Shown: in pieces, positions 1-7,295 of the stretch
Layout of the letters: every line of letters begins with the position of its first letter
How positions within the stretch are numbered: the stretch's first letter is position 1
Assembly: GCA_910577825.1 (NCBI GenBank)
Contig: CAJTOK010000033.1
Location: 1 to 40,201 of the forward strand
Length of the DNA: 40,201 bases
Reading direction: 5' to 3'
Source of the DNA: an uncultured Lachnospiraceae bacterium
Lineage (GTDB): Bacteria; Bacillota; Clostridia; Lachnospirales; Lachnospiraceae
Notes under the pieces: model-generated
Told to the model about the DNA's origin: nothing
The model's database searches: none
Seen by the model: the letters and a program-made list of their open reading frames with translations, nothing else
Program-made: the position numbers and the translations under genes

Positions 1-261
1 CTTAAAATATTACTATATTGATTTCATATCTGTACCGTGGTATACTCAAATTGACGTTATAGTATAAGTTTTAAATTAAGTGGTGGAGAGTAAAAGAAAA
101 ATCATATAAAATACCGTTAATATAATTAAATGCTATATAATTTAAAAGCCTGAAGTTAGTTTTGCAGGAATTACCGCAATCCAGTAAGTTGATAATAAGT
201 AAAAATAAACTTATATTATAATTTTATAAAAATTGTGCTGTAACAGTTTTGAAAAGGAGAG
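1..261. other. AT-rich stretch without a gene
   Basis: I see no convincing gene, RNA or repeat here. The stretch is very AT-rich and several TATAAT-like words occur, but none pairs with a good -35 box at 16-18 bases. It ends in a purine-rich GGAGAGG that would serve as the ribosome site of the decayed gene that follows. Confidence 0.5.
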
Positions 262-473
262 GTGTATATAATAAAAAATATTAAAAAAATTATAGCTTTT
301 TTGTGTAGTGTGGTATTTTGTACTTCTGTTGCTGTGTGGGACAGGTACAGGTAACAGGGGCAGCAGACGGGATAAATATTGATGAGTTGTAATAATTCCC
401 TAAAGCTGTTATTATTTTTAAATGTAACGAAAATGGCAAAAAGATAAAATTTTATTTAACTATTACTAAGTAA
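262..473 (+). pseudogene. decayed small secreted-protein gene
   Basis: Broken gene of unknown function. After an AGGAGAGG ribosome site (255-262), where the start codon should be there is ATA at 271-273, followed by KNIKKIIAFLCSVVFC and a typical signal-peptide hydrophobic core. At about 330-345 the frame shifts, and the new frame continues with VQVTGAADGINIDEL. It then meets two adjacent TAA stops (390-395) and goes on in the same frame with FPKAVIIFKCNENGKK up to TAA at 471-473. Lost start, one frameshift and two stops point to decay rather than an active gene. The product would have been an exported protein of roughly 65-70 residues. A hairpin terminator follows 30 bases later. I do not recognise the family. 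Confidence 0.55.
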
Positions 474-502
474 GACAGCTTACAAGATTACGGAATTATT
501 AT

Positions 503-533
503 AAAATGCACAGGTTCTGTTCCTGTGCATTTT
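503..533. terminator. 12-bp hairpin, copy 1 of a repeated bidirectional terminator
   Basis: AAAATGCACAGG (503-514) pairs perfectly with CCTGTGCATTTT (522-533) around a 7-base loop. A-runs and T-runs on the two sides let it act in both directions. It lies between the decayed gene (plus strand) and the end of the serpin gene (minus strand). The same stem with the same loop length recurs at 3563-3593. Confidence 0.75.
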
Positions 534-653
534 ACTAATAAACATTTTCCGGTTTTTCTGGTTATGGTATAGCTTGTCTATGGATAGGCGGAATACCGTC
601 TGTCCATGTAATAAAGGCTTGAAAAAGACCTGTGGGCAGTCCGCTTTTAGCCT

Positions 654-2018
654 TTATTTTACAGGGTTATTAATTATACCAATCAAAAATGGAATTTCAT
701 CTTTACATAAAATATAATAAAAAGGACGGTTTAAACAGATTTCTATTTCTTTCGGCTGCTCCGGGGCTGAACCCTGTGAAGACATAGCGGTATAAGATGC
801 CACGCTGCAGCCCCTTTCGTCAATTGATATACTTGCCTCTTGTTTGATACCCGTTAGATACAATGGAGCATCTGAAAAGGAAGCAAACGCATTAGAAGAC
901 TTATTAAACAGCCGGTTTACCTGCATTTTTTTTGCGATTGTCTTTAAATCAATTTTGCTTGAGCAATTAAACTTTGGAACACTGAATTTCAATTTTGCTA
1001 CACTAAGGTCATCTTTATTCCAGGCAGAAAGAATATCTGTTAAACGGTCTTCTGTCCAAAAACCGTGGACATCTTGTGTTTCATCTGGAAGGATAAAAAT
1101 CATGCTTTTTCTTTCATAAAAGCTTAATTGTGCAGAGATATAGCCATCCCCTGCTACATAGGCGGAATATGGCCATTCCTGGTTCATAAACTTACATTTC
1201 ACTTGTGTGCCATCCTCACAATAAAATATTCCTTTTTTTGTGTCTTCTGTTTCAAACTTTGACGACCACTCTCCAAAAAAATCCAGCGTATTTATAATAC
1301 AAAAAGCATTATCCTCATCCTCTGTTGGTGCCATTAAATCTTCAAATTGTGGCTGTAAAGAATGATTAGTCTTTTCATATACCCAGTCTGCCATTTGATT
1401 CTGGAACTCTGGATTTTGGAAATCTCCTTTAAACACTTCTAAGTTATATTTTTTCTGAACCGTATCCATTACAGCTTCCTGGTAATGCAGTGTATCCTGG
1501 AGCCAAAAAGAAGTATCCAGATTCAGCCTTCCGAAAATACCTTCTTTATTGGCTGGTTCACGTTCTTTCAAGAAATCCACCATATTTTGCAGTCCCATTG
1601 CATGTTTGTTTAAATCAGCATACCCGAGCGCATTCTGCAATTCTTTTCCCGCTTCCTTATCTGTCATTTCACTTAGTATGGATAATGGCAGATAAAAACT
1701 AATTGGTGCATAAGTAATATTATTATTCTTTGTTCCTGCCAGCATATAGCGGAAAGTTTTTGATATAAAATCATAATATTCCTTTAACTGCTGCGTATCG
1801 GTTTTCTGTTCCTGGTACGCAGTTTCTAATTGTTCCTCATTTGAATCCGGAGTCCCAGTTTGTTCCTTATATGGAGTCCAAGTTTTTGAGGATGGTTTTG
1901 AATCCGGATTTCCGGCTGGTGTATTCCTCTTATTTTCCTGGCTGGCACAAGCTGTAAAACATGTAAGTGCCAGCACCGTACATATCAGCATTAAAACAGT
2001 TTTTAAGTATTTCTTCAT
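654..2018 (-). CDS. serpin-family protease inhibitor, lipoprotein
   Basis: Predicted surface-anchored serpin (MEROPS family I4), which inhibits proteases by a suicide conformational trap. The protein begins MKKYLKT, has a hydrophobic signal segment and the lipobox LTCFTAC, so it is probably lipidated on Cys. A Ser/Pro/Glu-rich linker follows, then the serpin fold: the stretch around NTLDFFGEWSSKFETEDT matches the serpin core (NALYFKGxWxxxF), and the C-terminus has NRPFYYILCKDEIPFLIGII (compare RPFxFxIxxxxTxxxLFxG). The reactive-loop hinge is about residues 401-409 (E-R-G-C-S-V-A-S-Y). It is mostly small residues, but Cys and Tyr at hinge positions are not ideal for inhibitors. The start at 2018 is chosen over an in-frame ATG at 2051 because GAAGGAGGTG lies just before it. 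It is 49 bases downstream of a cysteine peptidase gene and probably cotranscribed with it. Confidence 0.9.
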   Translation of the reverse strand: MKKYLKTVLMLICTVLALTCFTACASQENKRNTPAGNPDSKPSSKTWTPYKEQTGTPDSNEEQLETAYQEQKTDTQQLKEYYDFISKTFRYMLAGTKNNNITYAPISFYLPLSILSEMTDKEAGKELQNALGYADLNKHAMGLQNMVDFLKEREPANKEGIFGRLNLDTSFWLQDTLHYQEAVMDTVQKKYNLEVFKGDFQNPEFQNQMADWVYEKTNHSLQPQFEDLMAPTEDEDNAFCIINTLDFFGEWSSKFETEDTKKGIFYCEDGTQVKCKFMNQEWPYSAYVAGDGYISAQLSFYERKSMIFILPDETQDVHGFWTEDRLTDILSAWNKDDLSVAKLKFSVPKFNCSSKIDLKTIAKKMQVNRLFNKSSNAFASFSDAPLYLTGIKQEASISIDERGCSVASYTAMSSQGSAPEQPKEIEICLNRPFYYILCKDEIPFLIGIINNPVK

Positions 2019-2067
2019 CCAAACACCTCCTTCACCACAGGACACTTCCAATACACATCATTGTCAA

Positions 2068-3123
2068 TCAGTAAACAATAAACCATGCAAAATTTCCTAA
2101 TGCAGTCCCTGAGTAAGCAACATATACATCACCTTCACATTGGGTAGTATGCACAATAACAAATTGCCCCGCTGAACCTGTATAATATCCAGTACCACAT
2201 ACAGAATGTCGTCCAAACCCATTAGGATATGCTGCAGATGTTCCTTTTGCATCCTCCATAAGAATTATTACAGGAACATCTGAATTGATATAACTTTGAT
2301 ATGCTGACAATGGATTGCTTGCCGCCCCAAAAATAGGTATATCAGATACAGCTAATGCTGAATATGCCCTGCAAAAACTTGGTTTAATATTTTTGGATGA
2401 CAAATAACTCAAAACACCTGGTTGTATATAACTGCTAAAAGTATATCCTTTGGCATCAGTACCACATTCTTTTGCTAAACGGTCAATTAAAGTATTTTGA
2501 CCATCAACGGAACTGCCAAATTTATATTTTATTGACATAGCAAGACTTGTAGGAGTGCAGCCTTTTCGCCATTTGTAGTCAGGTACGCCTGAAATATTGT
2601 GGTATCCACTGGTAACACTGCGGGATACACTGGATGTACTGGATGTACTGGCTTGCTTATCACATAAAACTACATCTTCGGAAGCCAGGGTATTTGTCAA
2701 TAAATTTCGCAACTGATTGTTGTTTTCCTTCACATAATAATTTTCAAAACCGCCATAGTAATATTCTTCATGCCCACAATCTGAATATGGTGATTTTCCA
2801 TTTGGATGGAATTCAAGAATTTGTGGTTCACCAGATGTGATATTTACAATCATATATGCTTCTTGTTTTATATCTTCATTAAAAAAATCTACACAATAAG
2901 CACTTACCGTATCGTTAATACCATATAGCGGGGTTGCACTAATAATTGAATTGTGAATCCAGGAGGATGTCGTTGGAAAGTCTTTGGGAGCTTCCAGCAC
3001 AAATTGCTGGACTGTCAGCAAAGAATCATCAATTTCTTTGCCTTTAGCATTAACATTTGCTGGATTAAACATAAGCAGGCAAATACAAATAATAATTGCG
3101 ATTGAAACATTTTGTTTTCTCAT
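2068..3123 (-). CDS. secreted C39-like cysteine peptidase with propeptide-like N-terminus
   Basis: Predicted exported protein of 351 residues. A signal peptide ends near residue 26 (ANVNA-KG). Residues about 30-130 contain ATPLYGINDTVSAYCVDF and a later AYMIVN...PQILEF pattern, resembling the inhibitory propeptide (Spi-like) of secreted C10 and C39 cysteine peptidases. After a Ser/Thr-rich linker comes WRKGCTPTSLAMSIKY with the presumed nucleophile Cys189, as in Peptidase_C39_2 proteins (xCGPTSLAM). GRHSVCGTGYY supplies the likely catalytic His306. An acidic or Asn third residue cannot be assigned by eye. The ribosome site AAGGAGAG precedes the ATG. The serpin gene follows 49 bases downstream, so protease and inhibitor appear to be made together. 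Activity and substrate are unknown. Confidence 0.7.
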   Translation of the reverse strand: MRKQNVSIAIIICICLLMFNPANVNAKGKEIDDSLLTVQQFVLEAPKDFPTTSSWIHNSIISATPLYGINDTVSAYCVDFFNEDIKQEAYMIVNITSGEPQILEFHPNGKSPYSDCGHEEYYYGGFENYYVKENNNQLRNLLTNTLASEDVVLCDKQASTSSTSSVSRSVTSGYHNISGVPDYKWRKGCTPTSLAMSIKYKFGSSVDGQNTLIDRLAKECGTDAKGYTFSSYIQPGVLSYLSSKNIKPSFCRAYSALAVSDIPIFGAASNPLSAYQSYINSDVPVIILMEDAKGTSAAYPNGFGRHSVCGTGYYTGSAGQFVIVHTTQCEGDVYVAYSGTALGNFAWFIVY

Positions 3124-3283
3124 ATTTTTTCTCTCCTTATCATTTTTTCAGATACATACAGATATTGTCCGGACACTTTTATCTGCATAGTTAATGGGTT
3201 ACTGTTATTCAAGGTTTCTAACAATAGAAAAGCTAAGAACTACAGCTATTTTCTTATATAAAAACCTCTTTTTTATTATAAAT

Positions 3284-3312
3284 ATTTTATAAAAAAAAGA
3301 TGAGTTCTTCAA
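3284..3312 (-). promoter_or_regulatory. candidate sigma-A promoter for the peptidase-serpin pair
   Basis: On the minus strand TTGAAG (3312-3307) is followed after exactly 17 bases by TAAAAT (3289-3284). This would give a leader of about 150 bases before the peptidase start. No better pair was found nearer the gene. The AT-rich surroundings make chance matches likely. Confidence 0.4.
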
Positions 3313-3420
3313 TCTGGCAAACTATAGGAAAAACCATGGTAAATTATAGCCATATTATGCCATAAAATACAGTGCTTTAAAACCAAATCCCGTACAAACC
3401 ACCTAATGGAGGTATTTTTA

Positions 3421-3553
3421 ATGTCAAACTTTCTACTATAACTGTACGGACTTTTACTGTGAATGTGAGAAGAAAGATGATGTTATTGTAGATGAAGTAA
3501 CCAGCGGGCCATATGTGGGCAATAGGGCTTTTTATGGAGGGGAGCAGGATTAA
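3421..3553 (+). pseudogene. small Cys-rich reading frame with a frameshift after its start
   Basis: A GGAGGT site (3408-3413) and ATG at 3421 make a good initiation site, but that frame stops after six codons (MSNFLL). The frame one base later stays open to TAA at 3551-3553 and encodes about 43 residues beginning CQTFYYNCTDFYCECEKKDD and ending RAFYGGEQD. The start-site quality and the protein-like composition suggest a small gene broken by a one-base change, or a sequencing error at that spot. It is followed ten bases later by the second copy of the repeated hairpin. The family is not recognised. Confidence 0.4.
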
Positions 3554-3562
3554 ATGATTATA

Positions 3563-3593
3563 AAAATGCACAGGTTTTATTCCTGTGCATTTT
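3563..3593. terminator. 12-bp hairpin, copy 2 of the repeated bidirectional terminator
   Basis: AAAATGCACAGG (3563-3574) pairs with CCTGTGCATTTT (3582-3593) around a 7-base loop. The stem is identical to that at 503-533, and the flanks are also similar (TTATAAAA before, TAATA after). It serves the end of the DUF1836 gene on the minus strand and the broken small gene on the plus strand. Confidence 0.75.
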
Positions 3594-3609
3594 GTTAATA
3601 GCCTGGTTA

Positions 3610-4212
3610 TTAATTTTTCTTCTTGCCAAATGTATCATCTATTATATTTTCAATAATATTCTTTTTAACCCATACATCAAAACTTAACATACATATAAAT
3701 GCGAATTTGGACAGTATTTTCTGTTCTTCGGCATCTTTTATGCCAGCATATATTTCATTTGATTTCTTTAGCTTCCGTATAATGTCGCGCAGCTGTGAGT
3801 CCACATTTTCCTGTGCGAGTTCTACGATTTCTTTGTACAGGCTGTCAAGATTGCGCCCGTTTTCTGATTTAAAAAATTTCTTTGTTACGGGGTCTAGTAC
3901 ACTTTTAATATCATTTATGGCAAGGAAGTTTTTAAAGTAATATATAAAAATAAGAAGAAGCATATGTTCTTTTGTGTATTTCTTCTTATCAGGAGGGGGA
4001 AGGAGATTATTTTTAGTATAGTTATTAATCATAGTCTTGGTAAGTATTTTATCATCATCAAACCTTTTGGAGGATTTTAAATGTTCATCCATAAAGGTTG
4101 TAACCTGGTCCATATACAAATCAATGCCTGGTATATCTTCAGGGCTTATATAATCTATATTTTGCATGCTCCGTATTAGGTTTAGTATCTCTTTATTGTA
4201 CTTTTCATGCAT
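3610..4212 (-). CDS. DUF1836 domain protein
   Basis: Protein of 200 residues matching the DUF1836 family of Firmicutes, which I recognise from the block NLLPPPDKKKYTKEHMLLL followed by IYYFKNFLAINDIKSVL. The family is of unknown biochemical function. The tyrosine-lysine-rich turn followed by helices has been compared with MerR-like winged helices, so a DNA-binding role is possible but is inference. The start at 4212 (MHEKYNKE) is preceded by AGAAAGGAA. The frame is open further upstream to 4581, but that part runs through a palindrome, lacks a ribosome site and lies upstream of the promoter, so it is not coding. A promoter is placed at 4280-4307 and a terminator just after the stop. Confidence 0.8.
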   Translation of the reverse strand: MHEKYNKEILNLIRSMQNIDYISPEDIPGIDLYMDQVTTFMDEHLKSSKRFDDDKILTKTMINNYTKNNLLPPPDKKKYTKEHMLLLIFIYYFKNFLAINDIKSVLDPVTKKFFKSENGRNLDSLYKEIVELAQENVDSQLRDIIRKLKKSNEIYAGIKDAEEQKILSKFAFICMLSFDVWVKKNIIENIIDDTFGKKKN

Positions 4213-4279
4213 AATTATTGTATTCCTTTCTATAATATAATAGAATGACTGTTGCAAATATCTGGAAGCTTTAAAGGTA

Positions 4280-4307
4280 ATTATACCATAATTTTTAAAG
4301 ATAGCAA
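4280..4307 (-). promoter_or_regulatory. sigma-A promoter with extended -10 for the DUF1836 gene
   Basis: On the minus strand TTGCTA (4307-4302), a 16-base spacer and TATAAT (4285-4280) preceded by TGG, an extended -10. It lies about 70 bases before the chosen start codon, which supports the short form of the protein. Confidence 0.6.
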
Positions 4308-4344
4308 GGGAATGTAAACTACATACAGGATAAACTTGCATACA

Positions 4345-4543
4345 GCAAGTTCCAATGCAGCAGGGGCAGAAAATTATTCCTGGCAGGGGCACTATGGTGC
4401 CGCTGGTGTTTATACCACGTATTAATGTTCCAAAGATGGTTTTTCTTTGGAACATAGTGGTATTATGCACCACTGCGTGCACCATTGTAGTGGGAACGTG
4501 CCCCAGAAGGAAAATTTCTGCCCCTGCTGCACCAGAACCTTGC
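4345..4543. repeat. 199-bp imperfect palindrome (fold-back element)
   Basis: The two halves are imperfect reverse complements along nearly their whole length. Outer arms: GCAAG...GCAGCAGGGGCAGAAA from 4345 and its complement ending at 4543. Then GGGGCAC, ATGGTGC, GGTG and ATACCAC blocks pair inward, and the centre is GTTCCAAAGA (4427-4436) against TCTTTGGAAC (4444-4453) with a 7-base loop. The arms differ by small insertions, the right one being about 8 bases longer. The element is more GC-rich than its surroundings and sits between the divergent DUF1836 and yqfC genes. It could be a non-autonomous fold-back element, a structured RNA or a protein-binding region. No target-site duplication could be identified with certainty. 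Confidence 0.75.
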
Positions 4544-4671
4544 ATCCCCCTTCCAGCCCTTACTTCCAGCATATCTGCCATTTAATACCAGAACTATAAA
4601 AAATACCGTAACTACTATTTATATTTCTGCATAAAATAATAAGAAGCCTTAAATTGCCAGGAGGGTAACAG

Positions 4672-5010
4672 ATGCTTAAAAGGGACAGGAATAAGCCATC
4701 TGTACATAAACACAGCAAGAAACCTGCAGTAAAACCATCAATGGGTGAACCAGTCATAGCAGAGCGGATTTCAAGGAAACTGAATATGACAGAAGATATT
4801 ATTGCAAAAGCACCAGTCCTTACAGGATACGGCACACACAGGTTTTGCGTTGAAAATTACAGAAGCATTATTGAATATACAGACCATATTGTAAGAATAC
4901 AGACAAAGACCTGCAGGATACATATAATTGGCGAAAAACTTGTAATTGCATATTTCAGGGAGGATGGCATGTGCATAACAGGCAATATAAGTTCTATAGA
5001 ATACCACTAA
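4672..5010 (+). CDS. yqfC: sporulation protein YqfC
   Basis: Small sporulation protein of the YqfC/YabP-like family, known in Bacillus as made in the mother cell under sigma-E. The 112-residue sequence has a basic N-terminus and the family pattern PVLTGYGTHRFCVENYRSI followed by EYTDHIVRIQTK and a strand-rich C-terminus ending NISSIEY. The ribosome site AGGAGGG lies six bases before the ATG. yqfD starts 13 bases after the stop, as in most Clostridia. No reliable sigma-E promoter could be picked in the 86 bases upstream. The exact biochemical role of YqfC is not known. Confidence 0.9.
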   Translation: MLKRDRNKPSVHKHSKKPAVKPSMGEPVIAERISRKLNMTEDIIAKAPVLTGYGTHRFCVENYRSIIEYTDHIVRIQTKTCRIHIIGEKLVIAYFREDGMCITGNISSIEYH

Positions 5011-5023
5011 GGGGGTTTTTAAT

Positions 5024-6292
5024 ATGGTACATAAAGTGGCAGGATGGTTTAAAGGGTATCTGTTAATACGTGTAACAGGGTATGGAAGCAGGCGTTTTGT
5101 AAATCTCTGCCGCAACCATGGCATTGAATTATGGCTTATAAGCTATAATGACAGTGAGGAAATGCTTTACTGCAGGATTTTTCTTAAAGATTTCTATAAG
5201 CTGCGCCCTATTGCAAGGAAGTGCAAGGTGTGGGCTGTTGTTAAGGAAAGGTCAGGCTTCCCGTTTGTACTTGACATGATGCGCCAGCGTCTTAGTTTTT
5301 TTGTGGGGGTGGGTGTGTTTATATTCCTGCTTTTCTTTCTTTCAAGCCGTATATGGGGGATTTCAGTAGAGGGGCAGTCATTACATACTAAGGAAAGCCT
5401 GTTAAAGTACCTTGACAGCCGTGATGTATATGGCGGCATGGCTGCAAGTGATGTGGAATGTAATACAATAAGGGAAGATTTGAGGCACAGTTTTGAAGAT
5501 ATAAGCTGGGTTTCTGTGGAACTGCGTGGCAGCAGGATTTTAATAAAGCTTAAAGAAGCGCAGCTTGTACAGGAGAAACAGGAGGATGAAACGCCGGCAA
5601 GCCTTGTGGCAGAGGATGCAGGCACGGTGGTATCTATTGTTACAAGCCGTGGTACAGCTAAGGTAAGGGCAGGGGATAAAGTTAAAAAGAATAAGGTGCT
5701 TATTTCAGGGATTGATAAAATTACAGGGGATAATAATGAATTTATAAGGAAAAGGCGTGTAAGGGCAGAAGGCAAAGTTGTTATTGAAAGTGTTAAAAAG
5801 TATAAAGACGGACTTCCAGAAAAGTATTCTAAGAAAGAATATACAGGCAGGGAGAAGTATTTATATAATATTATTGTGTCTGGCACAAATGTTTTTTTCT
5901 ATAATCCATTAAATAATTTGGAAACTTACCAAAAATATGATATAATTCGTGAAGGCGGACAATTATTTAAAGAATTATCACAAAGGTTTCCTGTATATTT
6001 CTGGCGGCAGTGCTTTGCAGAGATAAAGTATACTGATGCCAGGTATTCAGAAAAAGAGGCAAAGGAGCTTCTGAATGAAAGGTTTGCTTATTATCTTAAA
6101 GAGCAGGAAGATAACGGCTATAAAATTATAGATGCACGCCTTTTTGTACAGAAAGAAAGAGGGCGCTATATTGCAAGTTCTGATGTAAAAGTACAAAAGG
6201 AGCAGGTTATTTATAATAAATTAAACACTAAAAAAGGAATGAAGAAAAATGGCAATAATGGAAACAGTAATAGAGATACCAGTGGAACATGA
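5024..6292 (+). CDS. yqfD: sporulation protein YqfD
   Basis: Membrane-anchored sporulation protein of the YqfD family (422 residues, near the family length). The N-terminal domain (about 1-90) shows GYLLIRVTGYGSRRFVNLC and a YCRIFLKDFYKLRPI segment. A single membrane helix follows at about 91-112 (FFVGVGVFIFLLFFLSS), then RIWGISVEG and a large external domain. The ribosome site AAGGGGG precedes the start. The gene overlaps phoH by 44 bases, so its last 14 residues (GNNGNSNRDTSGT) are read from the phoH start region in another frame. This tail looks non-conserved. Confidence 0.92.
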   Translation: MVHKVAGWFKGYLLIRVTGYGSRRFVNLCRNHGIELWLISYNDSEEMLYCRIFLKDFYKLRPIARKCKVWAVVKERSGFPFVLDMMRQRLSFFVGVGVFIFLLFFLSSRIWGISVEGQSLHTKESLLKYLDSRDVYGGMAASDVECNTIREDLRHSFEDISWVSVELRGSRILIKLKEAQLVQEKQEDETPASLVAEDAGTVVSIVTSRGTAKVRAGDKVKKNKVLISGIDKITGDNNEFIRKRRVRAEGKVVIESVKKYKDGLPEKYSKKEYTGREKYLYNIIVSGTNVFFYNPLNNLETYQKYDIIREGGQLFKELSQRFPVYFWRQCFAEIKYTDARYSEKEAKELLNERFAYYLKEQEDNGYKIIDARLFVQKERGRYIASSDVKVQKEQVIYNKLNTKKGMKKNGNNGNSNRDTSGT

Positions 6293-7274
6293 AAGAAATA
6301 TCTTTGGAAGTTTTGATATAAATATTAAAAAGATTGAGAAATCTTTAAATGTCACAATGGTTGCAAGGAACGGTGCAGTTAAGCTTGTGGGCGGCGAGGC
6401 AGGTGTAAAGCAGGCAGAAAGCATACTTATGCAGCTTATGGAACTTTCAAAGCGGGGGAATGTGATTACAGAGCAGAATGTAAATTATATACTTTCACTT
6501 GCAGTAGAGCACAGGGAAGGGGAGCTTGTAGAGATTGATTCAGATATTGTATGCCGTACAGTGCAGGGAAAGCCTGTAAAGCCTAAGACGGCGGGACAGA
6601 AGCAATATATTGATTTGATACGGAAGAAAATGATAGTATTTGGCACAGGCCCTGCCGGCACAGGCAAGACATATCTTGCAATGGCAATGGCAATAGAAGC
6701 TTTCCGGCGTGATGATGTAAGCAGGATTATCCTTACAAGGCCTGCAATAGAAGCAGGCGAAAAACTTGGGTTCCTGCCTGGCGATTTACAGAGCAAGGTT
6801 GACCCTTACCTTCGTCCGCTTTATGATGCACTATACCAGATTATGGGTGCTGACAGCTATCTGCGCAATGTGGAGAAAGGGCTTATAGAAGTTGCGCCGC
6901 TTGCATATATGAGGGGGCGCACACTTGATAATTCTTTTATAATACTTGATGAGGCACAGAATACAACGCCTGCACAGATGAAAATGTTCCTTACAAGGAT
7001 TGGGTTTGGTTCTAAAGTAATTGTTACAGGCGACCTTACACAGAAAGACCTGCCTTCTGATACAGTGTCAGGGCTTGAACATGCACTTGCAGTCCTTGGC
7101 AGGGTAGAGGATATAGGTATTTCATACCTTACAAATAAAGATGTTGTGCGCCATCCGCTTGTACAGCAGATTGTAATGGCTTATGATGATTATGAAAAGA
7201 AACAGCAGAGGAAGAAGGAAGCAAGGGATGCCAGGGAAACGGAAAACAGGCAGAGGAAGAGAAGAAATAAATAA
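6249..7274 (+). CDS. phoH: PhoH-family ATPase
   Basis: Cytoplasmic PhoH/YbeZ-type P-loop ATPase, linked in other bacteria to RNA metabolism and functionally to YbeY, whose gene lies two genes downstream. The N-terminal about 100 residues are a KH-like domain; Walker A GPAGTGKT is near residues 132-139 and Walker B FIILDEAQN near residues 230-238. The motif RPAIEAGEKLGFLPGDL is typical. It is 341 residues with a basic tail (KKQQRKKEARDARE). The start at 6249 has AAAAAAGGA nine bases upstream; an in-frame ATG at 6258 is a weaker alternative. Confidence 0.95.
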   Translation: MAIMETVIEIPVEHERNIFGSFDINIKKIEKSLNVTMVARNGAVKLVGGEAGVKQAESILMQLMELSKRGNVITEQNVNYILSLAVEHREGELVEIDSDIVCRTVQGKPVKPKTAGQKQYIDLIRKKMIVFGTGPAGTGKTYLAMAMAIEAFRRDDVSRIILTRPAIEAGEKLGFLPGDLQSKVDPYLRPLYDALYQIMGADSYLRNVEKGLIEVAPLAYMRGRTLDNSFIILDEAQNTTPAQMKMFLTRIGFGSKVIVTGDLTQKDLPSDTVSGLEHALAVLGRVEDIGISYLTNKDVVRHPLVQQIVMAYDDYEKKQQRKKEARDARETENRQRKRRNK

Positions 7275-7295
7275 ACAGGAAAATATAAAGAAAAT

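Noticed and set aside
611..657. AAAGGCT/AGCCTTT inverted repeat as the serpin terminator
   Set aside because: The right arm overlaps the serpin stop and the T-run is on the plus-strand side, so its role for the minus-strand gene is doubtful; the hairpin at 503-533 is a better candidate.
4345..4543. Palindrome considered as an ordinary terminator
   Set aside because: It lies between divergent starts rather than at gene ends, and is far too long with interrupted arms.
4213..4581. N-terminal extension of the DUF1836 reading frame up to 4581
   Set aside because: It runs through the 199-bp palindrome, has no ribosome site and lies upstream of a good promoter at 4280-4307; the family starts at MHEKYNKE.
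5194..5886. 230-codon open frame opposite yqfD
   Set aside because: Antisense shadow of a clear gene; Ser/Thr/Leu-rich composition without motifs and no ribosome site.
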